Assembly (NCBI RefSeq): GCF_010093535.1
Contig: NW_022985207.1
Span: 353,858-417,857 of the forward strand
Reading direction: 5' to 3'
Origin: Lindgomyces ingoldianus
Taxonomy: Eukaryota; Ascomycota; Dothideomycetes; Pleosporales; Lindgomycetaceae
Length of the DNA stretch: 64,000 nt
The notes beneath the pieces are model-generated. The model made no database searches and was not told the DNA's origin. It saw only the letters and a list, made by a program, of their open reading frames with translations. The position numbers were made by a program, and so were the translations under genes. The stretch's first letter is position 1; the number at the start of each line of letters is the position of its first letter. Positions 10,505-22,459 of the stretch are shown here, in pieces.

Positions 10505-13440
10505 CACGCTGTTGCTTATCTTAATCCTCTTTATGACATAAAAATGCAACTTTATAGTCCCTATTGCTTTTTAGAATCTTTCTATGTCTTAACCTTATTA
10601 TTAAATAAGTGCATAGAGTGTGTTTAAAAAGAGAGTTACTACACCTTTATTTCTAACGCAGTGTAGGATTGTCTAAAGAAGGAATAAGAGAAACTTCTCT
10701 AAGAGATAAAGAACGCACGTGTCTAGCAGAAATAAAAGGCAGAGTGTAACATAAGAGAGGTAGAACATTATATAAGTAAACTGCGTTTAATCTACACTTA
10801 TAAGGTTTATTTCTAGAAGTAGCTTAATTTATTAAAAGATTAAAAAGCAAAGTATCTAGAAAAAAACCTTTTATCTTTAGATAAGCTTAAAGCACTTAAG
10901 GCAAAAGCTTATAGTTCCCCTTCTTCTTAGCTAGTTTTACAGGGTTGTAGTCTTCCTACATTACAGCTATTTAATGCTGTAGCAGTTTCTTTAGCTGCTA
11001 ATAATAGTGTTTTCTAGTCTAGAGAACTTTCTCTAGGCTAGTTCTAGTTAGGAGGGACGTCTAGTAATCTTAAAAAAGCTGTAGGGCGTTTATTAAGTTC
11101 TTAATAATTTTCTATATGTTTTTACTAGTAATCTATTTTTTTATTTTACTAAAAACTCTTTTCTTTTTTAAGCATTAACTATTTATTTAACTTTATACTT
11201 AACTTCTATGTCTCTTTAACTAGTTATAGAGAGGAGTATCTCTTTTAATGCCTTTTTAAGCTTTAAGACATAGAAATATAGATGTGTATATACGCATTTC
11301 CTTTAGTAGCTTAAGTTTACAGTCATCCCTTTATGTCTATAATACTAGGTATAGGCCTATGCGTTTTTCTATAAGCTTTTAAGACAGTCTTAAAGTGCAA
11401 AGATTCTTAGTTTCTAGGTATACATAGTCTTTAGGTTAAATCTCTAGACTTTTTTATTAAGTTTTAGTTACATCTTGTTCTATTATTTTTTAGCTAGTCC
11501 TAGCTTTAACTGCTAACTTTTAGTGTAGGTCTGTTAGTTGCGTTTTATAGAGCGTGTAGTAGAGATAGTAGCTAAAATTAGCCCTATAAGGCGTTTCTTT
11601 TGTTATAGCAGATTCTACTATGTTAATTACTAATTACACTATAAGAAGCTATTCTGCCTAGTTTATCTAGTTATAGAATATATACTTTCTTAGGTATTTC
11701 TTTATTTTAGCATTTACTCTCTTAGTCTAGCTGTCTGTCTGTAGGTGGTATGCAGTAGACAGCCTATGTTCTATTTCTAGATGTCTTATAGCAGCTTTTT
11801 AGAATTTACTTATAAATAGCTTATCTCTATTAAAGATAATAATTTATAAGTAACTATAAACTAAGAATACATTTTATTCTAGTTTATATAAAAATTCCTT
11901 AGCTGTTATGTTTATCTTAGAGGGCTAAGTATATAAAAACTTTATAGTTTTGTCTAAGGTAACTGCTATTATATTATAGAGTCTCTCTGTTCCTAGTTTA
12001 TGTAATAGTAGTAGCCTAGTAATAAAATCTATTATTATTATTATCTAAGATTATTCTAGGGCTTTAATTAACTATAAGTGACTGTACACTTTATGTCGCC
12101 TAGAGTTGTTTTTATTATAGATGTTACATTCTTAGAGGATTTCTATGCACAGCTGCTTTAGTTTTAGAATGTCTTAGAAAATTATATCCTTAATCTTTTT
12201 CTAAAGCGTTCTAATTCCTAGATGTCTAAACATAGAGGCCTTATAGTATTCTCTAACAAGGTTTTTCTATCCCTGCTTTACTGTAGTAAGAGATTAGATT
12301 ATCTCTTCTAGATCTAGTCTATTATAGACTAATTCTTTATTTATTTTTTTAAATAGTGTAAACTCTTCTATGTCTTTCTCTTTTCTTTTAAAGTAATTAG
12401 CGCGCCTGCTTAAGGCGTCTACTTATTAATTATTAGTGCCTACTACATGTTTTATTATAAAATTAAACTAAGCTAATTCTATAGCTTATTATATCTATTA
12501 GTAACAGTTTCTTTATTATTAAGAAGGTAACTACGTTAGCATAGTTAGTAAAGATAATAAACTATTGTCTAGTTTTTTATAGCTTAGTTTTCTATGCTTT
12601 TAAGGCATTTACTATAGCTTTAAGTTTCTTATCTAGGATGCTATACTTTTGTTTAGAGAGAGAGAACTTTGCTAAGTAATAGGCTACTAGATGCTATTAT
12701 CTGTTTTCCTGTTTCTAGAGGAATACTGCTCCTTTAGCTCTAAGCAAGGCGTTAGTGTGTAGCTTAGTTTTAAGGTTTAAGTTATACATTTACACTACTA
12801 GCTTACTAGTTATAATTATTTTAAGTTTCTTAAAGGCTCTTTTTATCTAAAGAGTTTAGACAAACTTTAGGTTAGGTTCTGCTTTCTTTATAGTAGCATT
12901 AGTAAGTAGTAATGTAATTTTAAAGTAGTCTTTTATCATGCATTGCATATATTCTATTAGGCTAAGGAATTCTTTAACTTCTTTTACACATGTAGGTGTT
13001 AGCTATTTTATTACTTTTTTATTTTTATAAGGTTTATTTTTACTTCTTTTTTATTAATAATAAATCTAAGGTATTTTATTTCTTACATATTAAATTTACA
13101 CTTTAAGAGTTGTAAATAAAGTTTATATTTTTATAACTAATCTAACACTAGTCTTACTTTTGCTACATAGTCTAGTTTGTTGTGCTTAGTGTAGATAAAG
13201 ATATTATCTAGGTATACTAACATAAAGATATCTAAGTATAGATTAAGCGCAGTGTTAATTACTCTTTAGAATGTAGCTAGAACGTTAGTTAATCTAAACA
13301 GCATAATAAAGAGTTTATATAAGACGCCTAGAGTTTAAAAGGCAGTTATCTATTTAGATCTTTCTTTAATTTTTATCTTATTAAACCTATCTTATATGTT
13401 AAACTTTATAAAGTGTTTAGTTCTTTTTAATTAGTTTATT

Positions 13441-15212
13441 AGCGGAGCTTGCTCTGCTCCTTTCTGTGGACTTTGGTTTTCTTTAGTTAGGGCTTAGCAG
13501 CTAAGAATTACTGCTTTTAGCCTTTTTAGGCTCACGTAAGCATAAAAATGGCAGATCCTTAGATAATTATTTCCTGCGCAAAAACTAAAACCTTGCTGCG
13601 TGTGTTGTCTAATACCTGTCTAATACCTCCTGCTATAACCCACAATATAGTACCTCTGCTATTTAACGCTAATAAACCTCCCCTACTTTATAATAATTGT
13701 TATCACTCTATAGATCTATAGAAAGACAGGACGTTCCTCTAATAAAAGGTTTAATATGCGCCCTGTAATACACAAATCTAGGTAAGGAAGCGCCCTACCT
13801 AGGGCAGCCCTATACCTCTACCGCCAGCTAAGAGGCGCGCTCTTGCTAATATTACATATGTCACAAATAACAGACTACAACCCTATATCCCGCTGTTGTC
13901 TCCTTTAGTACCCCTATGTTGTTATTGTTCTACGCTATTAGACTAGGCAAATAACATATTTAAAAGAAATAGTAAGTAAAAGACTTTATGTTAAAAGTGT
14001 TACTAATTAAAAAGTAAGGTTAACATTTATACTATAAATAAGAAACTAGCACACATATTGCCTTTTATAAACTTTAGCCTATTAAGCTCCCTTCTTTATA
14101 ACATTCTTACACAATAGACGCCTTAACAATTTCCCTAATATAAAATCCCTAGCTTATTAGGTAACTTCTTTAATATACTACCTATGCTATTTACTCTAAT
14201 TAGTTTAAGTACGTAATGTACCTAGAAGCTACTGTTAACATAAGGAAGGTTTTAGTCTACACCCTCTTAGTTGTAGAAAGCAGGTACAAATAAAAACAAC
14301 CTTAGTAATAGTTTAAATAAGGACATTAACATAGATATCTTCTTAAATGCTAAGCGCTGTGCGTATAATTTTCTATCTACGCCTGTACTTATAAATTTTA
14401 ATAATGTTAAATTTCTTAAAGACTAGGCTATACTAGAAGTTAATAAGGGCTATATTAACAACTTCTATAAGAGTCTACTTAATATTAAGTTAGATACATG
14501 CACTACCTGCAATTAAAAGTAGTTTAATATAGGATTAAATTAATAGGGTACTTACAAGGAGTGCGCTACTAATTTACTTAAACATAGACATAAAAAGGAA
14601 TTTATTCTACTTTAAAAAGACATAAATAACTTTAATCCTAGCCCTTTACTAAACCTTTCTAAGTTAACTACTACTAAAGAGCAACTACTAGCACGCGTAC
14701 ACATTAATATAATAAACCTCTCTACTAAAGTAAGTAGGCACTTTATGCATTATAAATAACTGCCAAGTCCTTTATTATAACTTTAATAGAATGTAAGTGC
14801 TAATGTATTAGTATTAGATAAGGTATTAGACTTATTAATTTATAGGCACTTAGCTAGCTGCTATCTATAGCAAGCGCATTACTATCTAGGCTTAAGATGT
14901 GCAGCTTGTTATTTACATTGCTTAGGATTTTAGCTAGTACTTTAACTTTGCTAATAAGTACTTGCGTAGACAGACCTACTAAGAGGTGTTCTCTTACATA
15001 GCATTTATAGGTATATAGGTCTTTGCGTAGAATTTATAAAAATATAGTTTATAGGTTTTAGTCTGTAGACTACCTTTTATTATCTACTCTGCTTATAGTC
15101 TTCTTCTATAGGCTTCTTCTAATGCAGTCTTCTTCTCTAGAAAGAGTTTAATAAGTGACTTAAAACAAGCTCCGCTTATGCATTCATTTATAAACTGTTA
15201 TAGTATGTTAAT
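13441..15212 (-). mobile_element. Helitron2-like insert in E1 reverse transcriptase
   Basis: Left edge AGCGGAGCTTGCTCTGC is the hairpin end shared with 1-112 and 21479. The right edge carries the inverted short repeat CAAGCTCCGCT at 15166-15176 and then about 35 bp (ACTATAACAGTTTATAAATG on the minus strand) shared with the right edge of the insert in Gypsy H (25281-25320). RT sequence is on both sides. Asymmetric terminal inverted repeats with a hairpin at one end fit Helitron2/Helentron elements. Exact outer borders are uncertain by a few bases. Confidence 0.6.
14330..14900 (+). pseudogene. Fragment of Helitron helicase-like protein, N-terminal domain
   Basis: The plus strand reads a Cys-x-x-Cys module (C-T-T-C-N, about 14500) with another Cys about 15 residues on, then at 14640-14730 S-P-L-L-N-L-S-K-L-T-T-T-K-E-Q-L-L-A-R-V-H, which matches the LTxxExxLIARVH segment in the domain found upstream of the Rep/helicase part of many fungal Helitron proteins; L-P-x-x-L and VLDKVLDLLIYR follow. 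Only this N-terminal part is present; no Rep two-His motif or helicase follows before the border at 15212. Stops and a frameshift near 14770 mark it as dead. It supports calling the host insert a Helitron relative. Confidence 0.55.
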
Positions 15213-15731
15213 GTCTTAAGTAATAGAGAGTAGAAACTAGTTTTAAATAGTGTTTTTGTTAAGAGTTTAATAGTTCTAATAGACTCTTATCTTTCCTTCT
15301 TTCTTCTTTATAAACACTACTGCTAATGCTATTAGGCTATTACTTTCTTAGATGTAGCCCTTTGCTAGTATTTTATTTATATATTCCTGCAACGCCTTCT
15401 TTTAGAGTTTTGTTAAAAGTCTTATCTTATGTGTTTTTAGCTGTAAGTTTAGCTTTAGGTTTATAGTATAGTTCTATAGTTAGTGTAGTAGGAGTTCTTT
15501 TAGGTGTTTAGAAGTTTTAAACATATCTTAATAGTTACTATATTCTTTAAGAATTATGTTCTCTAGTTGCTGCGCTAGTTAATACATTCTAGCCTATTCT
15601 ACTTCTTTATTAGTAAGCATTTTCTTAAGTGTAGTTTCCTAAAGTTTTTTTTATTATTTAGATTACTCTAGCTTTAGGCTTTTAGTAGAGGAACTTTTTT
15701 AGCTTTTATTTCCTAGAATACTAGCTAGCTT

Positions 15732-16192
15732 CAGGGTTGCCACTTTATAGTAATTACTATTTTAAAAATAGTAATTACTATGTTTTTAAAAACGTTATTA
15801 TTACTTAATTACATAAGCTATAATTCTAAAAATTAATATATAGATGCTAAGTAAACTAGTCTATAAATCTATGAATTTAAATTCTAAAAATTAGATTTAA
15901 TACATTTATAATAAATAAAAAGGAGAGAAAAAAAAGAAGAGAAAAAAAAGGAGAGAAAAATAGTAATTACTATTACTATTACTATATCTGCTTTTTTTCT
16001 CTTTTTTTCTTTATTACTAGGGATACAAATTTATATAGTAGAATCTAATCTAATAGATCTATACTTTAGTATAACTAGTATCTAAGTTTAGGTTTTTAGA
16101 ATATTAGCTAATGTAATTAAGCTGTTATAGACTTTTTAAAAAATAGTAATTACTATTTTAGAATAGTAATTACTATAAAAGTGGCAACCCTG
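15732..16192. mobile_element. hAT-type MITE C1 (461 bp), TSD GCTAGCTT
   Basis: TIRs CAGGGTTGCCAC and GTGGCAACCCTG, with an exact 8-bp duplication GCTAGCTT at 15724-15731 and 16193-16200. It contains repeated TAGTAATTACTA palindromes and a GA-rich stretch (about 15915-15958). No coding capacity. 8-bp TSDs and the CAGGG start are hAT features. Confidence 0.9.
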
Positions 16193-17015
16193 GCTAGCTT
16201 CTTGTTTTGCTTGTTTATGTGCTAGACAGGTGTCCCTGTAGCACGCTGACTAGGCTATAGTAGCATGTTGTTTATAGGTCTATATAGTTATTGTTGCGTT
16301 TGCTAAAAGGTCAACCTCCTAGCTAGCACAGCAGAAGGATATATATAGACGGATAGCTGTACGCGACAGTTATATTTCTCTAGTTAATCTTAGGATTATG
16401 TTTACATAGCTAGTTATAGCCTAGTATAGCTTAGTATTTACCTTTTAGGGATAATATACTTAAAGACTTTTAATTATAGGTGTCTTTAGTTTTAAGTTGT
16501 GTTCTATTATATTAAGGTAAATATATTCTTCTTTAAACTTAATTAACAATGTGTCTGTAAAAGAGACTTTAAAAAGGTAATTCTTTACTCTACATAGTAT
16601 GTTCTAGTAGTCTACCTATTAAGAGTCTACAGTAGTAAATGTGCATCTGCTGTTAATTAGAGCTGTCTCTTAGCGTTCTTCTAGTGTAAATTTTGTTGTA
16701 AGGCTTTAGCTAATTCCTTAGCTAACTGCTACTAGTACTTTTATGTTGTAGTATATAATATTATAGCCTAAGGTTTTGTTTATTTTAACACTTTTAGTAG
16801 CAGTTTCTTATTTTTCTATTTAGTCTATCTAGAGTCTGTATTTCTAGTGTCCTTTAACTATGTAATTTTTTATTATATATTATTAGTTTTCTACTTTATT
16901 GTGTTGCAGAAGTTAGTTGTTTGCCTTGTGTGCTTTTTACTAAAAATAATAATAAATGCAATTTCTACATTTTCTGTATTCTGTCTATTAGAGTTGCTTA
17001 TAATCTAGTCTAGAG
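16193..17015 (-). other. E1 gag/protease side of the Gypsy element
   Basis: Continues E1 after the MITE. It aligns with 54000-54760 of Gypsy E2. The protease box and the Cys-rich stretch lie here; nothing else is recognisable. Confidence 0.5.
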
Positions 17016-17036
17016 CAGGGTTGCTACTTTTTAGTA

Positions 17037-18783
17037 ACGTACCTAACAGGTTGGCCGGCCACTTTTGCCAAGCCCCTACCACACTCTACCTATCTACATA
17101 ATGCCTTAACAACAACGCTAGATTAAATCTTCTAAAAAACATTAGATACAGCTTGCTTTTTAGGCTCTTAAATAAGACTTAAAACTCTTCTTATAACGCG
17201 CTGCAGCTATCTATAATATCTCTTACACAACACTAAGCAATTAACACGCTAGACAGCCTTTAAAAGTAGAATGCTAGCCTAAATTAAGAAATCTAACTAA
17301 GTTTAAAAAAGAAGTAGTTGTTAAGTACATACTTAAGCTTATTACACGCAGATTTCCCTCTAGGCTTACAGCTGTAGCTAATATAGCTAATTCCTTACGC
17401 GCAGAGCGTAATCTAGGCTAGGTTAGCTTAAACTAGCCTAGTATGTAGGTTAAGCACTGCCTTAAGTTTATAATAAAGTTTAATTATAAGTATAATTATA
17501 AAAAAGCACTTTATAAAGATCTAAAGGTTATCTAGGGCTAGTTTTGCCTAGTAGCTAACATAAAAGCTAAGTATAGTATCTAGAATAAAGACATATATAA
17601 CTTTAATAAGTTAGGCTTTATAATAGGCTAGATATTAACTAGAGCAGTTATTATAGCTTTAAAGAAATAAAGACAGCTAAAAGTAATATAGTAAGGTAAT
17701 AAAAAGTAGATAATAGTTATCTAGGGTATTAACATAATAAGGTAGGCTATTTTACTTTTTATTATCTTTAAGGGCTGCTATTACTTTTTTGCCTAGTATA
17801 AAAAAAATCTACTTTAAAACTAGGTTATTATAGTCTCTAAAAACAGCTAGACAATAAATAAGCTTAGGCTGCAGTAGTTAAAGCACTTTAATAAGTATAT
17901 AAAAAGAAAAGTTATAAGCACTTATTAGCTTTTTATTATTAATAGCTATAAAAGCTATAACTTACTTAATTTTTAGTAGTACTATAAGAAAAATAAGATT
18001 ATTACTATCTATATGCCTTTACACTTATTATACCTTCTATAGCCTTTTAATGTAGGTTGTTTTACCTCTTTAAAAAAAGTGTATAAGCGCTAAGCTAAAG
18101 ATCTTATATGTAACTAAATTACTTATATTATAAAACTTAAGTTTCTACTATGCTTTATACACACTTATAATGTAGTAATTACTTTTAGTAATATCTAAAA
18201 AAGGTTTTAAGGCGCTAGTTTGGTTCTATTTAACCTAGAATAAGTTAAAATAGCCCTTAACATCTAGTTATGTACTTTATTACTACTACTACTTATTAAT
18301 AATAAGCCCTAGCAGTTATAAACCTTAAGTAATACTCTTAAATTTAAGTTATAATTAATGCTTATAAAGGTAAAGATTTAAAGGTATATAGATAGCTTAC
18401 TAATATTTATAGTAAAGGCCTTTAAAAAGTTTTAAAAGGGGTAGTAATTATTGCGCATAAGCTAGTGTTAGTGTAAAAGAAGATTATAAAGCTTTAAGCA
18501 GTAAATAAGGCTGCTACGCAATATAGATTGCATAAAAGAAAGTAAATTTAAGTAGAAAAGACCTTAATAGTTAAGAATAGAGCTTGTTTAACTACTTTAA
18601 AAGAGTTTAAAGCGCATATATATATAAGAAAGTAGTAGAAGTAGACTTTAAATAATATCTTATGTTGTATTGCTTTATATAGGGCTAAAGTGGGCTGATT
18701 TGCGCTAGAATAGGGTAGTTTTAGTAGGGGCTTGGCAAAAGTGGCTGGCCAACCCGTGTGGCCGGCCAACCTGTTAGGTACGT
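17037..18783 (+). mobile_element. Fot1/pogo-type transposon B1
   Basis: Ends start ACGTACCTAACAGGTTGGCC, with TA on both sides (17035-17036, 18784-18785). 1747 bp. The right end carries two tandem copies of a roughly 17-bp GTGTGGCCGGCCAACC-like unit, the left end only one. It sits 19 bp inside element D. Confidence 0.88.
17320..18560 (+). pseudogene. Fot1/pogo transposase of B1, RIP-degraded
   Basis: Clear Fot1-type reading on the plus strand: about 17340-17400 R-R-F-P-S-R-L-T-A-V-A-N-I-A-N-S-L-R-A-E-R, the signature before the CENP-B-like DNA-binding part; about 17562-17620 AKYSI...DIYNFNKLGF, where DETGF is expected, so the first catalytic D is N; about 17930-17965 LLIINSYKSYN, where the second D is also N; then P-L-x-L-L-Y-L-L-x-P-F-N-V-G-C-F with the third D likewise N, and K-K-V-Y-K-R after it. 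All three catalytic positions are changed by single G-to-A steps. Length fits the family's 500-550 residues. Confidence 0.8.
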
Positions 18784-19036
18784 TAATAGTAATTACTATT
18801 TCTATAAATAGATATTTTATAGAAAAATATTTTAAGTAGTAAAAGTAATAATTATTATAATAGTATATAATAATTCTTCTGTCTCTAGTAATATATAAAG
18901 CTTTTTTATTTTTAAAAAAAACTATATAAGCTAAAAGAAACGTTAACAAGTAATTACTATAATTTAAACAACTATAATATATATAATAATAATATATAAT
19001 AACGCTATATAATACTATTTAACATATATATTTACT

Positions 19037-19681
19037 NNNNNNNNNNNNNNNNNNNNNNNNNNNNNNNNNNNNNNNNNNNNNNNNNNNNNNNNNNNNNNNN
19101 NNNNNNNNNNNNNNNNNNNNNNNNNNNNNNNNNNNNNNNNNNNNNNNNNNNNNNNNNNNNNNNNNNNNNNNNNNNNNNNNNNNNNNNNNNNNNNNNNNNN
19201 NNNNNNNNNNNNNNNNNNNNNNNNNNNNNNNNNNNNNNNNNNNNNNNNNNNNNNNNNNNNNNNNNNNNNNNNNNNNNNNNNNNNNNNNNNNNNNNNNNNN
19301 NNNNNNNNNNNNNNNNNNNNNNNNNNNNNNNNNNNNNNNNNNNNNNNNNNNNNNNNNNNNNNNNNNNNNNNNNNNNNNNNNNNNNNNNNNNNNNNNNNNN
19401 NNNNNNNNNNNNNNNNNNNNNNNNNNNNNNNNNNNNNNNNNNNNNNNNNNNNNNNNNNNNNNNNNNNNNNNNNNNNNNNNNNNNNNNNNNNNNNNNNNNN
19501 NNNNNNNNNNNNNNNNNNNNNNNNNNNNNNNNNNNNNNNNNNNNNNNNNNNNNNNNNNNNNNNNNNNNNNNNNNNNNNNNNNNNNNNNNNNNNNNNNNNN
19601 NNNNNNNNNNNNNNNNNNNNNNNNNNNNNNNNNNNNNNNNNNNNNNNNNNNNNNNNNNNNNNNNNNNNNNNNNNNNNNNNN
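19037..19681. other. Assembly gap (645 N)
   Basis: Unresolved bases, between hAT-like element D and Gypsy I. Confidence 1.
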
Positions 19682-19761
19682 TAATTAGTTGTTAGACATA
19701 TCCTAATAACCTTAGAAATTCTCTAACTCTTGTTATTATTTTTAGTTCTAGCTAGTCTAGT

Positions 19762-20079
19762 TGTCACGATTGTGCACAAGTAAGGTTATAGAGCTTCACA
19801 GAGGTCTAGTTTAATTACTATGTAAGGTATTATAGTAGGTATAAGACGTTGTGTGAGGAACAGAAAAGTTTAAAAAGAAATTAGTAATTAAATACTTAGC
19901 TTAAAAGTTTAAGCACTCTAAGTATAAATTAAGCCTATTTTAGGTTTAGTTAGTGTTAAAGCAGTTTATGCTTAAGTTTATGTCTATGTTATGTTATATT
20001 TATGTTAGACATGCACTAATAATACTCTAGTACGCGTCTAATATAGTTATGTCTAGGATCTAGAGAGGATACTGTAACA
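19762..20079 (-). repeat. 3' LTR of Gypsy H
   Basis: 318 bp, TGTCACG start, preceded by TSD CTAGT. It keeps the original TGTCAC start but ends in GTAACA, while the partner LTR is mutated at its start and keeps GTGACA at its end. Confidence 0.88.
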
Positions 20080-21752
20080 GTACTCCCTTTTTATTAGAAA
20101 GAGAATTCTTTACATTAGTAGTTCTAGCATTAAGTTGTCTTTATTAGGGTATAGGTTTAGTTTACATAGGTATTAAGCGTAGAATTAAGTTACTATAAAG
20201 TTCTCTTACAGGGCTTCTACAGGTTCCTATAACAGTTTGTTGTATCTAGTCTATTTTATAAGGTATTTATAAATATGTTTTTTCTTATTAAACTAGATCT
20301 ATTTAATGTTTTCTATAATGTATTTTAGTTTATTATTTATAATAATAGGTTTAGATAGTAAGTTTAGCTATTTAGGTAGATAGTTAGATTTAGGGGCTGC
20401 TTAGCGCAGCAACAATACATAGAACACAGGGTGTATCTTTATGCTGTTAGGTAGGATTAATTAGTAAACATATAATAAAACTATATAGGCTACTATAAAA
20501 GAGCTAAGGTTTTTTTAATTAAGTTTTTTTAATTACTAGTTTATTTAAATATTTTTAGTGTTTAGCTAGACCTTTTTGCTAGCTGCATACATAGAGGCAG
20601 AGGTTTAAGATTAGTTTACATACTCTTGTTAAAAAGCTTAAGCCTATGTAAGCTTTTTATAAATGTATTTAGATATGTTTTAAATTTTATTAATAAGTCT
20701 ATTTATATTTATTACTTATATAAATTAATAAGTTAGTTAAAAGGTATTTAAAAGTAGTTTAAATTCTATTTAGAAGTAGTATCTATAGTTTACTAAAAAT
20801 AAAGATACTTATATTAATTTAGATGTTATGTTATTAGCTTTAAACTATGCTATAGCTAATTATTTTACCTAGTTATCTTACTAGTAGTTTATGTACACTT
20901 ATAAAACTTATTTTATTATAGTGTTTACATTCTTAGTCTAGCTATTAGTCTTTAGGTAAAAAGCTGTAGATAGATAAAAAATAATTTAGAGCTATTTACA
21001 AAGTTTGTCTTAGAAGGCTAAGACAAACTATGTACCTCTGTCTAATATAATTATGTTAGGTAGGCTATAGTAAACTTATATATATTAGTAGAATAACTAG
21101 GCTATATTAGAGGCAGTTATAGAGGAACATAGTATTAAGTGTTAATACTTAGTTAAGTAATTAATAACTACTATAATATTTATATACCTTTTAAATAAAG
21201 GTAAGTTTATAATAAAATTAATTAATATGTTTTTTTAAGCTTGTTTAAAGATTAAAAGCAGTTTAAGCAGGCTATTATACCTTTTTTAAAAGGCTTTTAC
21301 TTTACAGTAAGTATAGCAATATAATACATATTAGCGTACAGTATAGAACATGCAGGGCTAGTAGTACTCTCTCTGTAGTAGGTTAAGAGTTTTTTCTCTG
21401 CCTAGGTGTCCTCTAATAGGCAAGTTATGTATAATTTAGAGTAGTTTAATTCTTAGTTTATTAGAATTAGAGATTATTAGCAGAGCTTGCTCTGCTTATT
21501 ATATTCGGGTTTGCAGAACGAAAAGTTGAGCAGAATCTCCTCTTTTGGACGCGCTAGTTAGTCAGAATTTCTTCGGATAAACCCCGGTAACGCTATTTCT
21601 CTGTCACCTTAGGTATTTCTTACATTCTTTTTTAAAAAAAATGTATACCTAGTATAGGTGCACCTTTCTGTTAATTTGCATGTAGTTTACTCTAGCATGC
21701 GTTGTGTAAAACATGTTTAAATTATAGATAGTTGCGTCTGTTCCACCTCTCT

Positions 21753-21840
21753 AGCCACATCGGTGTGTCGGGGATTGGCATCAGCCACTTTGGTGTGTCA
21801 GGGATTGGCATCAGCCGCATCGGTGTGTCGGGGATTGGCA
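21753..21840 (+). repeat. Three 30-bp tandem repeats at the border of pogo remnant A4
   Basis: Units start AGCCACATCGGTGTGTCGGG, AGCCACTTTGGTGTGTCAGG and AGCCGCATCGGTGTGTCGGG at 21753, 21783 and 21813. They replace the expected terminal ACGTACTTCACAGGC of family A and run straight into its GTTGCTCACACACCTGAG block. Confidence 0.85.
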
Positions 21841-22049
21841 GTTGCTCACACACCTGAGTTGCTCACTTTTGCCAAGACCACACCACAACAAACTTTATAA
21901 CAACCCGCTCTAGCACTATAGAGTAGAGTACAGCTTAGAATATTATTTAGATACTACTTCTTCTACTTCTTGCTTACACGTTTGCGCGTTATGCCTAGTC
22001 TAAATGCACTGTCTGCAGCGCCTTTAGGATTGCTTACCTACTTTAGCTT

Positions 22050-22449
22050 TGTTAGATATGCGCACCTACTGTCAAGACAGGAGGAACGCTGGACGAAAGC
22101 TGCTACATAGTACGAGTAATAAGCTCGAACAGTATGTTGCAACAAATTGCAGCATGTTGCAGCAAATTGCAGCATTTTGCAGCAAATTGCAGCATGTTGC
22201 AGCATTTTGCAATATTCTGCAACAAATTGCAGCATGTTGCAATATTCTGCAACAAATTGCAGCATGTTGCAAGCTGGTCGCGCATAGGGCTAGTGCGCGA
22301 GGGACTCGAATCGGAAAAACAAAAGCCGACCAACACGAGTAGAGCAGAAAAAGGATCGATAGATCAACACAATCAATCATCATCCCATACATTATATCCA
22401 AACCCATCATTCATCTCAGGAAGCCTAGAAACAGTGCTTTAATCTAACA
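22050..22449 (+). repeat. Copia solo LTR L2 with 10-bp minisatellite
   Basis: TGTTAGATATG to AATCTAACA, 400 bp. Contains about 13 units of a 10-bp repeat (TTGCAGCATG, TTGCAGCAAA variants) at 22136-22270. Because 30 bp is ten codons, every frame on both strands gives a 10-residue Cys/Gln/Leu-rich repeat; these are not genes. It precedes L3 by 10 bp. Confidence 0.85.
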
Positions 22450-22459
22450 ACTTTAGCTT

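Larger units (their letters stand above)
6698..10640 (-). repeat. 3' LTR of Gypsy E1, interrupted
   Basis: The parts 6698-7471 and 10505-about 10640 align with 32845-33773 plus the start of 47500, the matching part of Gypsy E2. The left edge is TGTTACAATC (TGTTACAGTC in E2). A TATA-like stretch lies at 6912-6922. Total length without the insertion is about 0.9 kb. The right edge against the internal region is not sharp. Minus-strand assignment comes from the pol reading direction. Confidence 0.6.
10640..17015 (-). pseudogene. Ty3/Gypsy E1 gag-pol, RIP-degraded, minus strand
   Basis: Reading down the minus strand from 17015: a gag tail with a Cys-rich stretch near 16950-16985; protease near 16610-16650 reading A-L-I-N-S-x-C-T-F, where D-S-G is mutated to N-S; RT N-terminal part 15240-15560 (A-L-Q-E-Y-I-N-K, then A-V-V-F-I-K-K-K-E-G-K-I-R-V); RT core at about 13190-13245 reading V-Y-L-D-N-I-F-I-Y-T-K, the YxDD box with one D changed to N; RNase H end at about 12400-12470 (I-I-K-H-V-V-G-T-N-N, family NxxADALSR); integrase about 11000-12390; C-terminal extension to about 10650. 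A Helitron-like insert sits in RT and a hAT MITE near 15732. The upstream LTR is not visible because a hAT-like element and a gap follow. Confidence 0.75.
17016..19036. mobile_element. hAT-like element D, left end, with pogo B1 inserted
   Basis: Starts CAGGGTTGCTACTTTTTAG at 17016, preceded by GTCTAGAG. After B1 (17037-18783) the same element resumes (AATAGTAATTACTATTTC) and runs into the gap. The part 18786-19036 is the inverted equivalent of about 57880-58135 on the other side of the window. C-type MITEs share its terminus and are probably deletion derivatives. Confidence 0.65.

Noticed and set aside
13441..15212. Canonical Helitron borders (5' TC, 3' CTRR, insertion between A and T)
   Set aside because: CTAA|T can be read at the hairpin end, but no TC start is found at the other end and the hairpin lies directly at the border; the asymmetric inverted repeats fit Helitron2 better.
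18548..18949. Minus-strand 133-codon frame
   Set aside because: It runs across the end of pogo B1 and into hAT-like D, so it spans an insertion junction; AT-rich and without domain.
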